NCBI RefSeq assembly: GCF_015752045.1
Contig: NZ_JADOUS010000006.1
Coordinates: forward strand, 124,001-188,000
DNA from: Arthrobacter_D sp015752045
GTDB lineage: Bacteria; Actinomycetota; Actinomycetes; Actinomycetales; Micrococcaceae
DNA: 64,000 bases
Direction of reading: 5' to 3'
Part shown: positions 1-7,900 of the stretch, piece by piece
Numbering within the stretch: position 1 is the stretch's first letter
How the letters are laid out: each line of letters starts with the position of its first letter
Notes under the pieces: model-generated
The model's database searches: none
What the model saw: the letters and a program-made list of their open reading frames with translations, nothing else
Told to the model about the DNA's origin: nothing
Position numbers and translations under genes: made by a program

Positions 1-80
1 CTGACACGCCGCAACGCCTTCCACTGCTGGCCCTGATCGTCCTCGCGGTCATCGGGTTCGTCCTCGTGGCGATGGAGACT

Positions 81-659
81 ATGCCGGCCGGAGCCCTCCG
101 CCTCCGGACCGTATCCGGCGCGGCTGCTCTGATGGTCACTGCAGCACTCACCGGATGCACCGACGATTCCGGAGCGACCTCGGATGCGACATCGGACTCA
201 GCAGCTTCTCCGACAACCCAGGACACTCTCATGGCACCCTCACCCGACTCCACTCCCGGCCGAACCACCGGGGATCCTGATTCCTCGAGCGCTGCTTCCG
301 CCGGCAGCACGCCCATCGTGCTCGAACTCGACGGGACGACCGTCACCGGCAGGCTGAGCGACGGAGCGGCCTCGGTATCGCTTATGGAGCAGCTCCCGCT
401 CACCGTGTCCCTGAGTGACTTTGGCGGCCAGGAGAAAGTTGCGGAGCTCCCCGAGCCCCTCGACCTTGACGGCGCACCCGCCGGCAGTGGCGCCGAACCC
501 GGTATGATCGGCTATTACGTCCCGGACCAGCGACTGATCCTCTACTACGACCAAGTCGGCTACTACGCAGGCATCGTCCCCCTCGGAACCTTCGACGACG
601 TGCCAGCCGTGGAGAGCCCGGCCGATGCGTCCACGGTCACCCTCCGTCCAGGCGGCTGA
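81..659 (+). CDS. lipoprotein with a cyclophilin-like fold
   Basis: This is a predicted secreted lipoprotein. From the ATG at 81 it has an Arg-containing n-region, a hydrophobic core and the lipobox LTGC, then a Ser/Thr/Asp-rich linker, then a C-terminal domain of about 110 residues. That domain resembles the small bacterial cyclophilin-like family (Cyclophil_like2), with the features GYYVPDQRLILYYDQVGYY and a trailing PLGTF. No function is assigned; binding of a small ligand or peptide is only a family-level guess. The start is uncertain: GTG 66 and ATG 72 are also in frame, and the frame stays open to the left window edge. The upstream codons read like the first membrane helix of an MFS transporter (see findings), so the 5' end may be a rearrangement product. 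Confidence 0.6.
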   Translation: MPAGALRLRTVSGAAALMVTAALTGCTDDSGATSDATSDSAASPTTQDTLMAPSPDSTPGRTTGDPDSSSAASAGSTPIVLELDGTTVTGRLSDGAASVSLMEQLPLTVSLSDFGGQEKVAELPEPLDLDGAPAGSGAEPGMIGYYVPDQRLILYYDQVGYYAGIVPLGTFDDVPAVESPADASTVTLRPGG

Positions 660-789
660 TCCCGCATCTCATGCTCCTCAAGACCGCGGCCACCGACCGA
701 CACCGAAACACCCCCCGTCACCATGACACCCCGATGCCCTAGCCACACGCTCACAGCGTGACCACACCACACCGTTCTCAAGGAGAATC

Positions 790-1836
790 ATGCGCACCGT
801 CAACGCCATCGCGGCACCGTCCGCCACCGAACCGCTGATCAGGACCACCATCGAGCGCCGCGACGTGGGCCCGAAAGACATCCTGATCGACATCGCCTAT
901 TCCGGCGTCTGCCATTCCGACATCCACACCGTCCGTGGCGAGTGGGGTGACATCCAGTACCCGCAGGTCGTCGGCCACGAGATCGTCGGCACCGTGAGCG
1001 AGATCGGTTCCGAGGTCACCAAGCACAAGGTCGGCGACCGCGTCGGCGTCGGCTGCATGGTCAACTCCTGCGGCGAGTGCGAGTACTGCGTCCGCGGCGA
1101 CGAGCAGTACTGCACCAAGGGGAACGTCCAGACGTACGGCGGCGTCGACCCCGCGGACGGCACCGTCACGCAGGGCGGCTACTCGCAGGCCGTCGTCGTC
1201 ACCGAGGACTTCGTTCTCCGCGTCCCCGAGAGCCTCGACTTCGAGAAGGTCGCCCCGCTGCTTTGCGCCGGGATCACGCTCTACTCGCCACTGCACCACT
1301 GGCAGGCGGGCCCGGGCACAAAAGTGGCCATCGTGGGCCTCGGCGGGCTCGGCCACATGGGCGTGAAGATCGCCGCGGCCCTCGGCGCCGATGTCACCGT
1401 GCTCTCGCAGACGACCTCCAAGAAGGAGGACTCCCTCCGGTTCGGTGCGTCGGCACACTATGCGACGAAGGACCCGGAGACCTTCACGGAGCTCGCGAAC
1501 TCGTTCGATCTGATCATCAACACGGTCTCGGCGAAGGTCGACATGGGCGCCTACCTCGGCCTCCTCAAGGTCGATGGGACCCTCGTCAACGTCGGGGCTC
1601 CTTCCGAACCCCTCGGGGTCCCCGCGTTCGCCCTCATCCCGGCACGCCGCAGCTGGGCAGGCTCCATGATCGGCGGTATCCGCGAGACGCAGGAGATGCT
1701 GGACTTCTGCGCCGAGCACGGTATCCACCCCGAGACCGAGCTCATCAGCGCCGACGGCATCAACGACGCCTACGAGCGAGTGCTCAACTCCGACGTCCGA
1801 TACCGCTTCGTCATCGACGCCGCCACCTTCGCCTGA
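790..1836 (+). CDS. zinc-dependent NAD(P) alcohol dehydrogenase, cinnamyl-alcohol/YahK type
   Basis: This is a cytosolic medium-chain dehydrogenase/reductase of 348 residues, which interconverts aldehydes and alcohols with NAD(P)H. The catalytic-zinc region GVCHSDIHT is near residue 38 and GHEIVG near residue 66. The structural-zinc cysteine cluster (CGECEYCVRGDEQYC) starts near residue 95, and the Rossmann motif GLGGLGHMG lies near residue 180. The order and length match the YahK/Ahr cinnamyl-alcohol dehydrogenase-like group, which usually prefers NADPH and broad aldehydes; the true substrate is not visible. An AAGGAG ribosome site sits 5 nt before the ATG. The gene is monocistronic and is closed by a strong hairpin at 1861-1894. 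Confidence 0.9.
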   Translation: MRTVNAIAAPSATEPLIRTTIERRDVGPKDILIDIAYSGVCHSDIHTVRGEWGDIQYPQVVGHEIVGTVSEIGSEVTKHKVGDRVGVGCMVNSCGECEYCVRGDEQYCTKGNVQTYGGVDPADGTVTQGGYSQAVVVTEDFVLRVPESLDFEKVAPLLCAGITLYSPLHHWQAGPGTKVAIVGLGGLGHMGVKIAAALGADVTVLSQTTSKKEDSLRFGASAHYATKDPETFTELANSFDLIINTVSAKVDMGAYLGLLKVDGTLVNVGAPSEPLGVPAFALIPARRSWAGSMIGGIRETQEMLDFCAEHGIHPETELISADGINDAYERVLNSDVRYRFVIDAATFA

Positions 1837-1840
1837 CCCG

Positions 1841-1860
1841 TAGAGCGTAGAGCGTAGAGC
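1841..1860. repeat. short tandem repeat of TAGAGCG
   Basis: Almost three copies of the 7-mer TAGAGCG follow directly after the alcohol dehydrogenase stop codon and run into the terminator hairpin. It probably arose by polymerase slippage. No function is apparent. Confidence 0.7.
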
Positions 1861-1894
1861 AGGTCACCTCCGCCAGGTCCGGTGGAGGTGACCT
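1861..1894 (+). terminator. hairpin terminator after the alcohol dehydrogenase
   Basis: Arms 1861-1874 and 1881-1894 form a 14-bp stem with one G-T wobble around a 6-nt loop, 25 nt after the stop codon. The following bases (ACTGGGTCC) lack a T-run, as is common in high-GC actinobacteria. Confidence 0.65.
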
Positions 1895-2410
1895 ACTGGG
1901 TCCTACACACCCGCTCGGGCCTGCCCAGGTACCTGCAGCACCCATACGAGGGTCAAAGGCTTCGGTGCTAACAACCGTTTCGATCAGATGTTCAGATGTC
2001 TCAAGAATGATTCGCCGATAATCCATCCTTCGTCAGATGCCTGACGACCTCAGGACGAGGCGCCGACCCGGTAGCCATGGCCTGGCGGCCCGGTAGGTGC
2101 GCCCCCCGTTCACCTCGGCCTGACCCGGTTCCGATCCCGTACTCAGCGAGCCGGGCGATCTCCGTAAGCAGGTGGCTATGTCAACCAGTCATGCGGTGAC
2201 GCTCACCTGCAGGCGCGCACTGGGTCGGCACGGCACAGACTGACAGAGTCACAGAGTTACAGCGCGCCAGGAGATTCGGCAGGAGTGATCAGCCGGTACT
2301 GATGCAAAGATCCGCAGCACCTCCGCTTCCAGACGCGGATCCGTGTAAGACCAGACTGGGACATCTTGCTTAGTCCGCCTGCGTCACGAGGCACCAACTA
2401 CAGTGAGTCG
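1895..2410. other. gene-free stretch
   Basis: No open frame here looks like a protein. The stretch contains the first copy of the 160-bp direct repeat (2015-2174) and short reiterated ACAGAGT words near 2240. It looks like eroded sequence between the alcohol dehydrogenase and arfB. Confidence 0.5.
2015..2174. repeat. 160-bp direct repeat, copy A
   Basis: This matches 3002-3161 in the same orientation without net gaps. By eye there are 7 mismatches in the 144-bp core (from 2031) and 4 more in the first 16 bases. Both copies contain the small inverted repeat CCTGACGACCTCAGG. The pair brackets arfB with a period of 987 bp. Confidence 0.85.
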
Positions 2411-2833
2411 TCACTCACTGGTGGGCCGGCGGCGTTGCCGCTTGGTTTCGGATCGCTGCTGCTTGTACGCGGAACGGCGACGTTCCGAGCCGCGCGTGGG
2501 TCGCGTCGCGCGGCGCAGAGGGGGCGAAGGGGTGAGTGCGGCGGCCACAATTTCGCGGAGCGCCCCGAGAGCGATTTCGCGGTTACGCAACTGGGACCGC
2601 TGCTCAGACACCGTCACCGTGATCGCCCCCGAGACATGCCTTCGGGCGAGTTGGTCAACGATTCGCATCCGCTGCTCATCGCTTAGAGCCGACGACTCCG
2701 ATGGTACCCAGGTGAGTTGCACCCGACTGTCAGAAGTGTTGACGTGCTGCCCGCCAGGCCCGGATGACCTGGAGAACTTCCATTGTAATTCGGTTGCCGG
2801 AATAATTAAGTCCGATGTCACTTCAAGATCCAC
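2411..2833 (-). CDS. arfB: ArfB/YaeJ peptidyl-tRNA hydrolase, ribosome rescue
   Basis: This release-factor-like hydrolase frees nascent chains from ribosomes stalled on non-stop messages. The catalytic loop is SSGPGGQHVN near residue 25, containing the GGQ motif. The C-terminal tail is very basic (RRSAYKQQRSETKRQRRR), as ArfB needs to enter the empty mRNA channel. With the GTG at 2833 the protein is 140 residues, normal for the family. The frame stays open upstream to an ATG at 2980, but those residues (with three Cys and His in a short run) do not look like ArfB. The gene sits alone between two copies of a 160-bp direct repeat. Confidence 0.85.
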   Translation of the reverse strand: MDLEVTSDLIIPATELQWKFSRSSGPGGQHVNTSDSRVQLTWVPSESSALSDEQRMRIVDQLARRHVSGAITVTVSEQRSQLRNREIALGALREIVAAALTPSPPLRRATRPTRGSERRRSAYKQQRSETKRQRRRPTSE

Positions 2834-3001
2834 GCAGTAAGCGTGGCACGCCAGGTGTGTCTGGTGGCAAGCGTCAACAACTGGAGGTCGTTCCGTCGAC
2901 GACGTGACCGTGACCGTGCGCAGCAGCGACCGTGCCGCTCTGGGCGCCGCGGTTGTGCCCTCGCGCGGAAGAGCTTCCACCGGAATTCGTCATCGGATGC
3001 A

Positions 3002-3161
3002 CCGATAACCCACCTTCCGTCAGATGCCTGACGACCTCAGGACGAGCCGCCGACCCGGTAGCCGTGGCCTGGCGGCCCGGTTGGTGCGCCCCCCGTTCAC
3101 CTCGGCCTGACCCGGTTCCGATCTTGTGCTCAGCGAGCCGGGCGAGCTCCGTAAGCAGGTG
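3002..3161. repeat. 160-bp direct repeat, copy B
   Basis: This is the partner of 2015-2174 and is likewise non-coding as far as I can see. It ends 9 nt before the palindrome at 3170. Copy A has no such palindrome next to it. Confidence 0.85.
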
Positions 3162-3169
3162 AAGTGAGA

Positions 3170-3204
3170 ACGTAGTTGTCCAACAGCCTGTTGGGCAACT
3201 ACGT
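3170..3204. repeat. 35-nt near-perfect palindrome
   Basis: Arms 3170-3186 and 3188-3204 (17 nt each) pair around a single central C, with one G-T mismatch. The left arm begins ACGTAGTTG and the right arm ends CAACTACGT. It could be a strong hairpin, such as a terminator, or a site for a dimeric DNA-binding protein or recombinase. The sequence alone does not decide. Confidence 0.7.
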
Positions 3205-3405
3205 AGGGCGGCCCACCCTGAGGTGGACAGGCTCGACGCCTGCAGTTGATACGCCTCGGCGCCCGCTGAGCAGGGATGCCCATTGTTCAGCGTTCGCCGC
3301 GTGCATCAGTTCGTGAACTCGCCGAAACGACGTCGGCCCTGTGGCCGTCGTCGCCGCGCCCGGCGCCCCGCGCTCTGGAAGGATCGCTCAACTAGGGTGT
3401 GGGAG

Positions 3406-3960
3406 GTGACTGACCTCGAACCTGATCTTCCTCCAAGTTATGCAGAAACGCTGACCGAACTGGCCAATGCCGTACGAGCCGCAAAGGCGAGAGCTCAGCG
3501 CGTCGTCAATGCTTCCATGATCGAGCTCTACTGGAACATCGGCCGAACCATCCTGCAGCAGCAACAGGCCGAGCCGTGGGGGAGCGAGGTGCTCGGTCGT
3601 CTGGCTGAGGATCTCCGCGCCCAGTTCCCGCACATGAAGGGGTTCTCGCGGAGGAACCTTTACTACCTGAGAGCCCTGGCCAACGCGTAGCAGGGAGGGG
3701 CGCATCTGTGCAGACAGTGTCTGCACAAATCAGCTGGAGTCATAACATCACCCTGCACGTGCAACTCCAGGATCAGGACCTGCACGAGTGGTACGCGGCG
3801 CGGAGTGTCCGCCACGGGTGGTCACTGGCCGTCCTTGAACACCAGATCGCATCCAGGCTTCACGAGCGGGAAGGATCAGCTCCGAACAACCTCAAGGCGC
3901 GACTGCCCGAGGAGGGGACGGGACTCGCCCGGGAAGTCATAGCTGCGCGCGAGGACCTGG
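3406..3960 (+). pseudogene. broken DUF1016/YhcG-type PD-(D/E)XK nuclease gene
   Basis: The first part (GTG near 3406 to the stop at 3688-3690) encodes the DUF1016 N-terminal domain, with features such as MIELYWNIGRTI and GFSRRNLYYLRAL. Homology then continues in another frame from about 3702: ISWSHNITL, HEWYAARSVRHGWS and LEHQIASRLHER are the expected next DUF1016 motifs. The reading frame is therefore broken near 3687. The sequence then decays by about 3960, and the convergent diguanylate cyclase gene ends at 4004, so the C-terminal nuclease domain is missing. Intact relatives are about 330-380 residues and are found in defence or mobile contexts. The exact right end is approximate. Confidence 0.75.
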
Positions 3961-4003
3961 GGCGTTGGGTCCGACCACATGCGTTGCAAGCGCCCCGGAC
4001 CTG

Positions 4004-5557
4004 TCAGGGGCCGACCGACCTGTCCCGCCCGGCCCGCTTCGCGCTGTACAGGTTGCGGTCGGCCTCCTGCAGCAGGTCGGCCGTCGTCGCCCCCGGTTCG
4101 CAGCCGGCGAAGCCGATGCTCACCGTGAGGCGCAGATCGCCGTCGATCTCGGGCCACCGGAGCTCCCGGATGGCGGACAGCACCCACCCTGCCACCTGCC
4201 CCTGGTCGGCGTCCTGATGCAGGACCAGCAGGAACTCCTCCCCTCCGATCCGGGCGACGTGGTGGACGCCTTCGCACGTCGACAGGGCCGCGGCGACGGC
4301 CACCAGCACGTCGTCGCCCGCGGCGTGCCCGTAGCGGTCGTTGACCAGCTTGAAGTGGTCGAGGTCGAGGATGGCCAGGGAACCGGTCCACGGTCCACCG
4401 GCCTGCCAGGTCCGGACGACGTCGGGCAGTGTGTCCTCCACCCAGCGCCGGTTGCGCACCTTCGTCAGGGGGTCGATGGCGACGGCCGCCTCCGCCTGCT
4501 CCGCGCGTTCGAGCGCCTCGGTGACATTCTGCTCGGCGAACAGGTGGTCCACCTGGGAGCGGCGGGCCTCGATCCACCGGCTCCGCGCCGCCTGATGGAA
4601 CTGCCGGTGGAGTTCGTAGGCGAGCCGGAAGTCGGCCGCGGACGCCGCGATGGCGGCGCGCTCCTCCAGGACGGTGGAGGCGACCTCCTCGAGCGCATGC
4701 TGCACGGTGATCCGCTCGGCCCGGTCGAGGGCACGCCGCGCCGCGGGGAGGTTGCCGACCCCGTGGTGGGCCTGCGCGAGCAGGAGCATCCGGGTGGCCC
4801 GGGTCTCCGGCTGCGACGTCGCGGCGTCGTCGTCCCCGGCCCGCTCCAGCACGTCGAGCGCGTCCCAGGGGCGGTTGTCCGCCAGGTGGCCGCGTGCGAG
4901 GACGTCCGACAGCTCGGCTTCGAGGTCGGGGGACGCGGCGATCACGGCCTCCAGCCGCCGCATCCAGAAGCGCGCCTCGTCCGGCATCGACTCGTCCAGC
5001 GCGGAGTGGAACGCGTTCGAGGCGATCTGGGCCAGGAGTTCGGGGTCGGCCAGTTGGTCCGCGAGGGCGAGCGCCCTGCGGGACACGTCGAAACCGTGCT
5101 GGAGGAGCCCTGCGACCAGGAGGCCGACCGCCTGGCGCGTCAGGAGCTTCGCGCGGAGTCGGGGCAGTTCGGTGCCGTCCAGCAGAGTGACGGCGATCGT
5201 CGCCTGCTCGGCGCCGGAGCCCGAATGGCCCGCGATGAGGTCCATCATCGCGATGAGGGCGTGGCACCGGCTGGCGAGCCGCGCGTCGCCCTGCTCGGTG
5301 GCCCATTCGAGGATCTCCTGACCCCGTGTCCGCGCGCCGGGTGCGCCGTCGGTGCGGGCCAGCGCGTCGAGCCCGGTCACCTCGGCCCAGAAGGCCACGT
5401 CGAGCCGCCCGAGCGTCTCCGCAAAGGCCCTGATCTCGGCGGCCTCCCCCACGGCGCGGGGGAGATCGGCGCTGATCTCGACGGCTTCGAGGGTGGCGAT
5501 GAGGTCCTTCTCCTGCGCGAGGCGCAGGGACCCGCTTTCGATGACGGTGTCATTCAT
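4004..5557 (-). CDS. diguanylate cyclase with helical-repeat N-terminus (GGDEF protein)
   Basis: This is a cytosolic GGDEF protein of 517 residues with no membrane segment. About 350 N-terminal residues are Ala/Leu-rich helical hairpins of TPR type. The cyclase domain follows, with DPLTKVRNRRWVE, LDLDHFKLVNDRYGH and the active-site motif GGEEF near residue 440. The intact GGEEF and the metal Asp predict synthesis of cyclic di-GMP from GTP. No RxxD inhibitory site is seen five residues upstream, so product inhibition may be absent. The ATG at 5557 is chosen because GGAG lies 7 nt before it; in-frame ATGs further upstream (5620, 5680) lack a good ribosome site. TPR-GGDEF architecture is common in Actinobacteria, with the repeats probably sensing a partner. 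Confidence 0.85.
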   Translation of the reverse strand: MNDTVIESGSLRLAQEKDLIATLEAVEISADLPRAVGEAAEIRAFAETLGRLDVAFWAEVTGLDALARTDGAPGARTRGQEILEWATEQGDARLASRCHALIAMMDLIAGHSGSGAEQATIAVTLLDGTELPRLRAKLLTRQAVGLLVAGLLQHGFDVSRRALALADQLADPELLAQIASNAFHSALDESMPDEARFWMRRLEAVIAASPDLEAELSDVLARGHLADNRPWDALDVLERAGDDDAATSQPETRATRMLLLAQAHHGVGNLPAARRALDRAERITVQHALEEVASTVLEERAAIAASAADFRLAYELHRQFHQAARSRWIEARRSQVDHLFAEQNVTEALERAEQAEAAVAIDPLTKVRNRRWVEDTLPDVVRTWQAGGPWTGSLAILDLDHFKLVNDRYGHAAGDDVLVAVAAALSTCEGVHHVARIGGEEFLLVLHQDADQGQVAGWVLSAIRELRWPEIDGDLRLTVSIGFAGCEPGATTADLLQEADRNLYSAKRAGRDRSVGP

Positions 5558-5848
5558 GGTGTGGCTCCAGATGGTCGGGGCAGCGCTTTCCTGCTGACCG
5601 TGGAGCGTGAACGAGACCATGGTGTGCGCTGACGTGCCGGGTGAGACTGGCGTGTGTTCAGTCTGCCGTGTCGAGGGCATCGCCTCAAGGGTTCCGGCTC
5701 ATTGATTTCGTCGCGCCGGACAGCGCCGGACAAGGCGAGGCAGCGCCGGGCGGCTCCGGCGGTACCGGGCACAGCAGCGTCTCCTATGCTTGATGCACCA
5801 CGGAGCCGCAGTCCTTCCCCGCGTCGGCCCGCCGCAGGAGCCGCAGGG

Positions 5849-6010
5849 ATGACAGGAAGGACCGCCGTGACCACGGACAGCAGTGCGGACGAGGAGGGCG
5901 TGGTGAGCCGGGCCGCCCACGCCGTCGACCAGGCCTCCGACATACGCCCCCCGGACGCCCCGGTGCGGCCCGGCTGCGCCATCTTCCGCGCTGCGTCCGG
6001 ACACCTATGA
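5849..6010 (+). CDS. possible small protein coupled to the DUF2256/DUF3253 gene
   Basis: This 53-residue frame has AGGAG 8 nt before its ATG. Its TGA overlaps the next ATG as ATGA, the usual translational-coupling arrangement. The product has an acidic N-terminal third (SSADEE) and no recognisable domain or membrane segment. Support comes from the ribosome site and the overlap, not from homology. It could be only a leader peptide for the downstream gene. Confidence 0.35.
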   Translation: MTGRTAVTTDSSADEEGVVSRAAHAVDQASDIRPPDAPVRPGCAIFRAASGHL

Positions 6011-6423
6011 CGCCGCGGACGAGGCCCCCCGCGCGGGGGCAGGCGGGCCCCGGCGCTCCGCCCGACCCGAAGTACTGCAGGTCGTGCGGCCGCCGCATGG
6101 AGTGGCGGAAGAAATGGGAGCGGACCTGGGACACGGTGCTCTACTGCAGCGACGCCTGCCGGGCGCGCAAGGTGAGGCCGATCGACGCGGACCTCGAAGA
6201 ATGGCTCCTGACGCGTCTCCGGAGCCTGCCCCGCGGGCAGGGCATCGACCCGGCGGACGCCGCCCGGGCCCTCGACGAGGAGGGCGGGACCCTCCTGCAC
6301 GAGCCCGCCCGCAGCGCGGCACGCCGCCTCGTGAACCGGGGCCTCGCGGAGATGGTGCAACGCGGTGCCGTCGTGGACCCGTCGACGGCGAAAGGGCCCG
6401 TGGCCCTGCGGTCACCGCGCTGA
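6007..6423 (+). CDS. DUF2256 and DUF3253 protein
   Basis: This 138-residue protein has two small known domains. An N-terminal DUF2256-type zinc motif (CRSCGRRMEWRKKWERTW, then YCSDAC) covers residues 23-55. A DUF3253-like winged-helix region (LEEWLLTRLRSLPRGQGIDP to the C-terminus) follows. Fusion of the two is common in Actinobacteria, but the role is unknown; nucleic-acid binding is only suggested by the fold. It is probably co-translated with the small frame upstream. Its 3' end overlaps the convergent rhaB by 12 bp, so the two stop regions lie inside each other's coding sequence. Confidence 0.75.
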   Translation: MTPRTRPPARGQAGPGAPPDPKYCRSCGRRMEWRKKWERTWDTVLYCSDACRARKVRPIDADLEEWLLTRLRSLPRGQGIDPADAARALDEEGGTLLHEPARSAARRLVNRGLAEMVQRGAVVDPSTAKGPVALRSPR

Positions 6424-7899
6424 CGCGACCCGCTCGGTCGCAGCCACGCGCTCCGCAGGCTCGTAGCGGACGGTCCGGGCCGATCGGCGGGCGGCCGCGC
6501 GGATGCCCGCGAGGGGAGAGCCGGGGGATCCGGGACCGGAGTCCAGCAGGCCGGCGGCCCGCGCCTGGACGAGGATGTTCCCGAGCGCCGTCGCCTCGAC
6601 CGGGCCGGCGAGGACCGGCAGCCCCGTGCGGTCGGCGGTCAGTTGGCAGAGCAGTGCGTTCTGCGACCCTCCGCCCACCACGTGGATGACGTCGATGCGG
6701 TGTCCGGACAGGCGGACGGCGTCCTGCAGCGTGCGCGCATAGGCCGCGGCGAGGCTGTCCAGGATGCATCGGGCCATGGCCTCCCGCGTCGGTAGGACGT
6801 CCGGCCCCGCCCCGGCCGCGCGGCGGATGCGCGCGGGCATGGCGTCCGGCGCGAGGAAGTCCGTGCTGTCCGCGTCGATGGTCGGGCCGCCGGCCGGCAG
6901 GGCTGCGGCGGCCGCCAGCAGCGCGGGGAGATCGGGCTCCGGTCCCTCGATGCTCCACTCACGCAGGCACTCCTGCAGCAGCCAGAGTCCGCCGGTGTTG
7001 CGCAGGTAGCGGATGGTCCCGTCCACGCCGCGCTCGTTGGTGAAGTTCGCGGCGCGGCTCTCCCCGGTCAGGATGGGGGCGTCGAGTTCGACCCCGACGA
7101 GCGACCACGTACCCGAGGAGATGTACGCGAAGTGCGGCGAGTCGGCCGGGACGGCGGCGACGGCGGAGGCGGTGTCGTGCGACCCGACGGCGACGACGGC
7201 GGTGGCCGCCGGGAGGCCCGTCGCCGATGCGATGGCCGGCAGCAGGCGGCCGATCGCCGTGCCGGGCTCGATGAGCGGGGGGAAGAGTTCCGGGGACAGG
7301 CCGAGCGGACCGAAGAGGTCCTCCGCCCACGTACCGGTGGCGGCGTCGAGCAGTCCCGTGGTGGAGGCGTTCGTCGCCTCGGTGCGGCGCTCACCGGTCA
7401 GCCGGTAGGCGAGCAGATCGGGGATGAGCAGCGCCTGGAAACCCTCGAGCGACCGCTCGGCGGCGAGCTGGTACACCGTGTTGAACGGCAGGAACTGCAG
7501 CCCGGTGCGCGCGTAGAGCTGCGCGGGCGGCACGGCACCATGGATGACGTCGATGCTCGCCGCGGTGCGTTCGTCCCGGTAGCTGAACGGCAGGTGCCGG
7601 AGCGTCCCGGCGTCGTCGACGAGCCCGTAGTCCACGGCCCAGGTGTCGATGCCGATGCTCGTGACGGTGGCACCCGTCCGGGCCGCGGCCTCGCCTGCCC
7701 GGCGCAGTCCCACCAGCACCTCCGCGAGGAGCGCCTCGACGTCCCACCGCAGGGCGCCGCCGAGGAAATGCGCGCCGTTGGGGAAGCGGTGGATGATGTC
7801 GAGCTCCGGACCGGCGGCCGTGAGCCTCCCGAGGATCACCCGGCCGGAGGACGCCCCGATGTCCACGGCGATGAACACCGCTTTCGAGCCGGCGGCCAT
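6412..7899 (-). CDS. rhaB: L-rhamnulokinase
   Basis: This FGGY-family sugar kinase phosphorylates L-rhamnulose with ATP to L-rhamnulose 1-phosphate. Visible marks are the N-terminal phosphate loop AVDIGASSGRVILG, the substrate-side motif GIDTWAVDYGLVD, GSHDTASAV in the hinge region, and the C-terminal ATP-site motif VVGGGSQNALLCQ. Its 495 residues match the family. The ATG at 7899 is 1 nt beyond the stop of the aldolase gene, so it is the third gene of rhaI-aldolase-rhaB; an in-frame extension to 7932 lies inside the upstream gene. Expression should follow the RhaR operator at 11258-11269. Confidence 0.93.
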   Translation of the reverse strand: MAAGSKAVFIAVDIGASSGRVILGRLTAAGPELDIIHRFPNGAHFLGGALRWDVEALLAEVLVGLRRAGEAAARTGATVTSIGIDTWAVDYGLVDDAGTLRHLPFSYRDERTAASIDVIHGAVPPAQLYARTGLQFLPFNTVYQLAAERSLEGFQALLIPDLLAYRLTGERRTEATNASTTGLLDAATGTWAEDLFGPLGLSPELFPPLIEPGTAIGRLLPAIASATGLPAATAVVAVGSHDTASAVAAVPADSPHFAYISSGTWSLVGVELDAPILTGESRAANFTNERGVDGTIRYLRNTGGLWLLQECLREWSIEGPEPDLPALLAAAAALPAGGPTIDADSTDFLAPDAMPARIRRAAGAGPDVLPTREAMARCILDSLAAAYARTLQDAVRLSGHRIDVIHVVGGGSQNALLCQLTADRTGLPVLAGPVEATALGNILVQARAAGLLDSGPGSPGSPLAGIRAAARRSARTVRYEPAERVAATERVASAR

Positions 7900-7900
7900 G

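Larger units (their letters stand above)
2834..3405. other. gene-free stretch between arfB and the DUF1016 remnant
   Basis: I found no convincing gene. The stretch holds the arfB upstream region, repeat copy B (3002-3161) and the 35-nt palindrome at 3170-3204. The Arg-rich frame from 3283 is only an upstream extension of the DUF1016 remnant. Confidence 0.5.

Noticed and set aside
1811..2026. 71-codon leftward frame across the terminator
   Set aside because: It runs antisense through the alcohol dehydrogenase terminator and has no recognisable domain.
2015..3204. Insertion sequence bracketing arfB
   Set aside because: The flanking repeats are direct and non-coding, no transposase is present, and the enclosed gene is a housekeeping ribosome-rescue gene.
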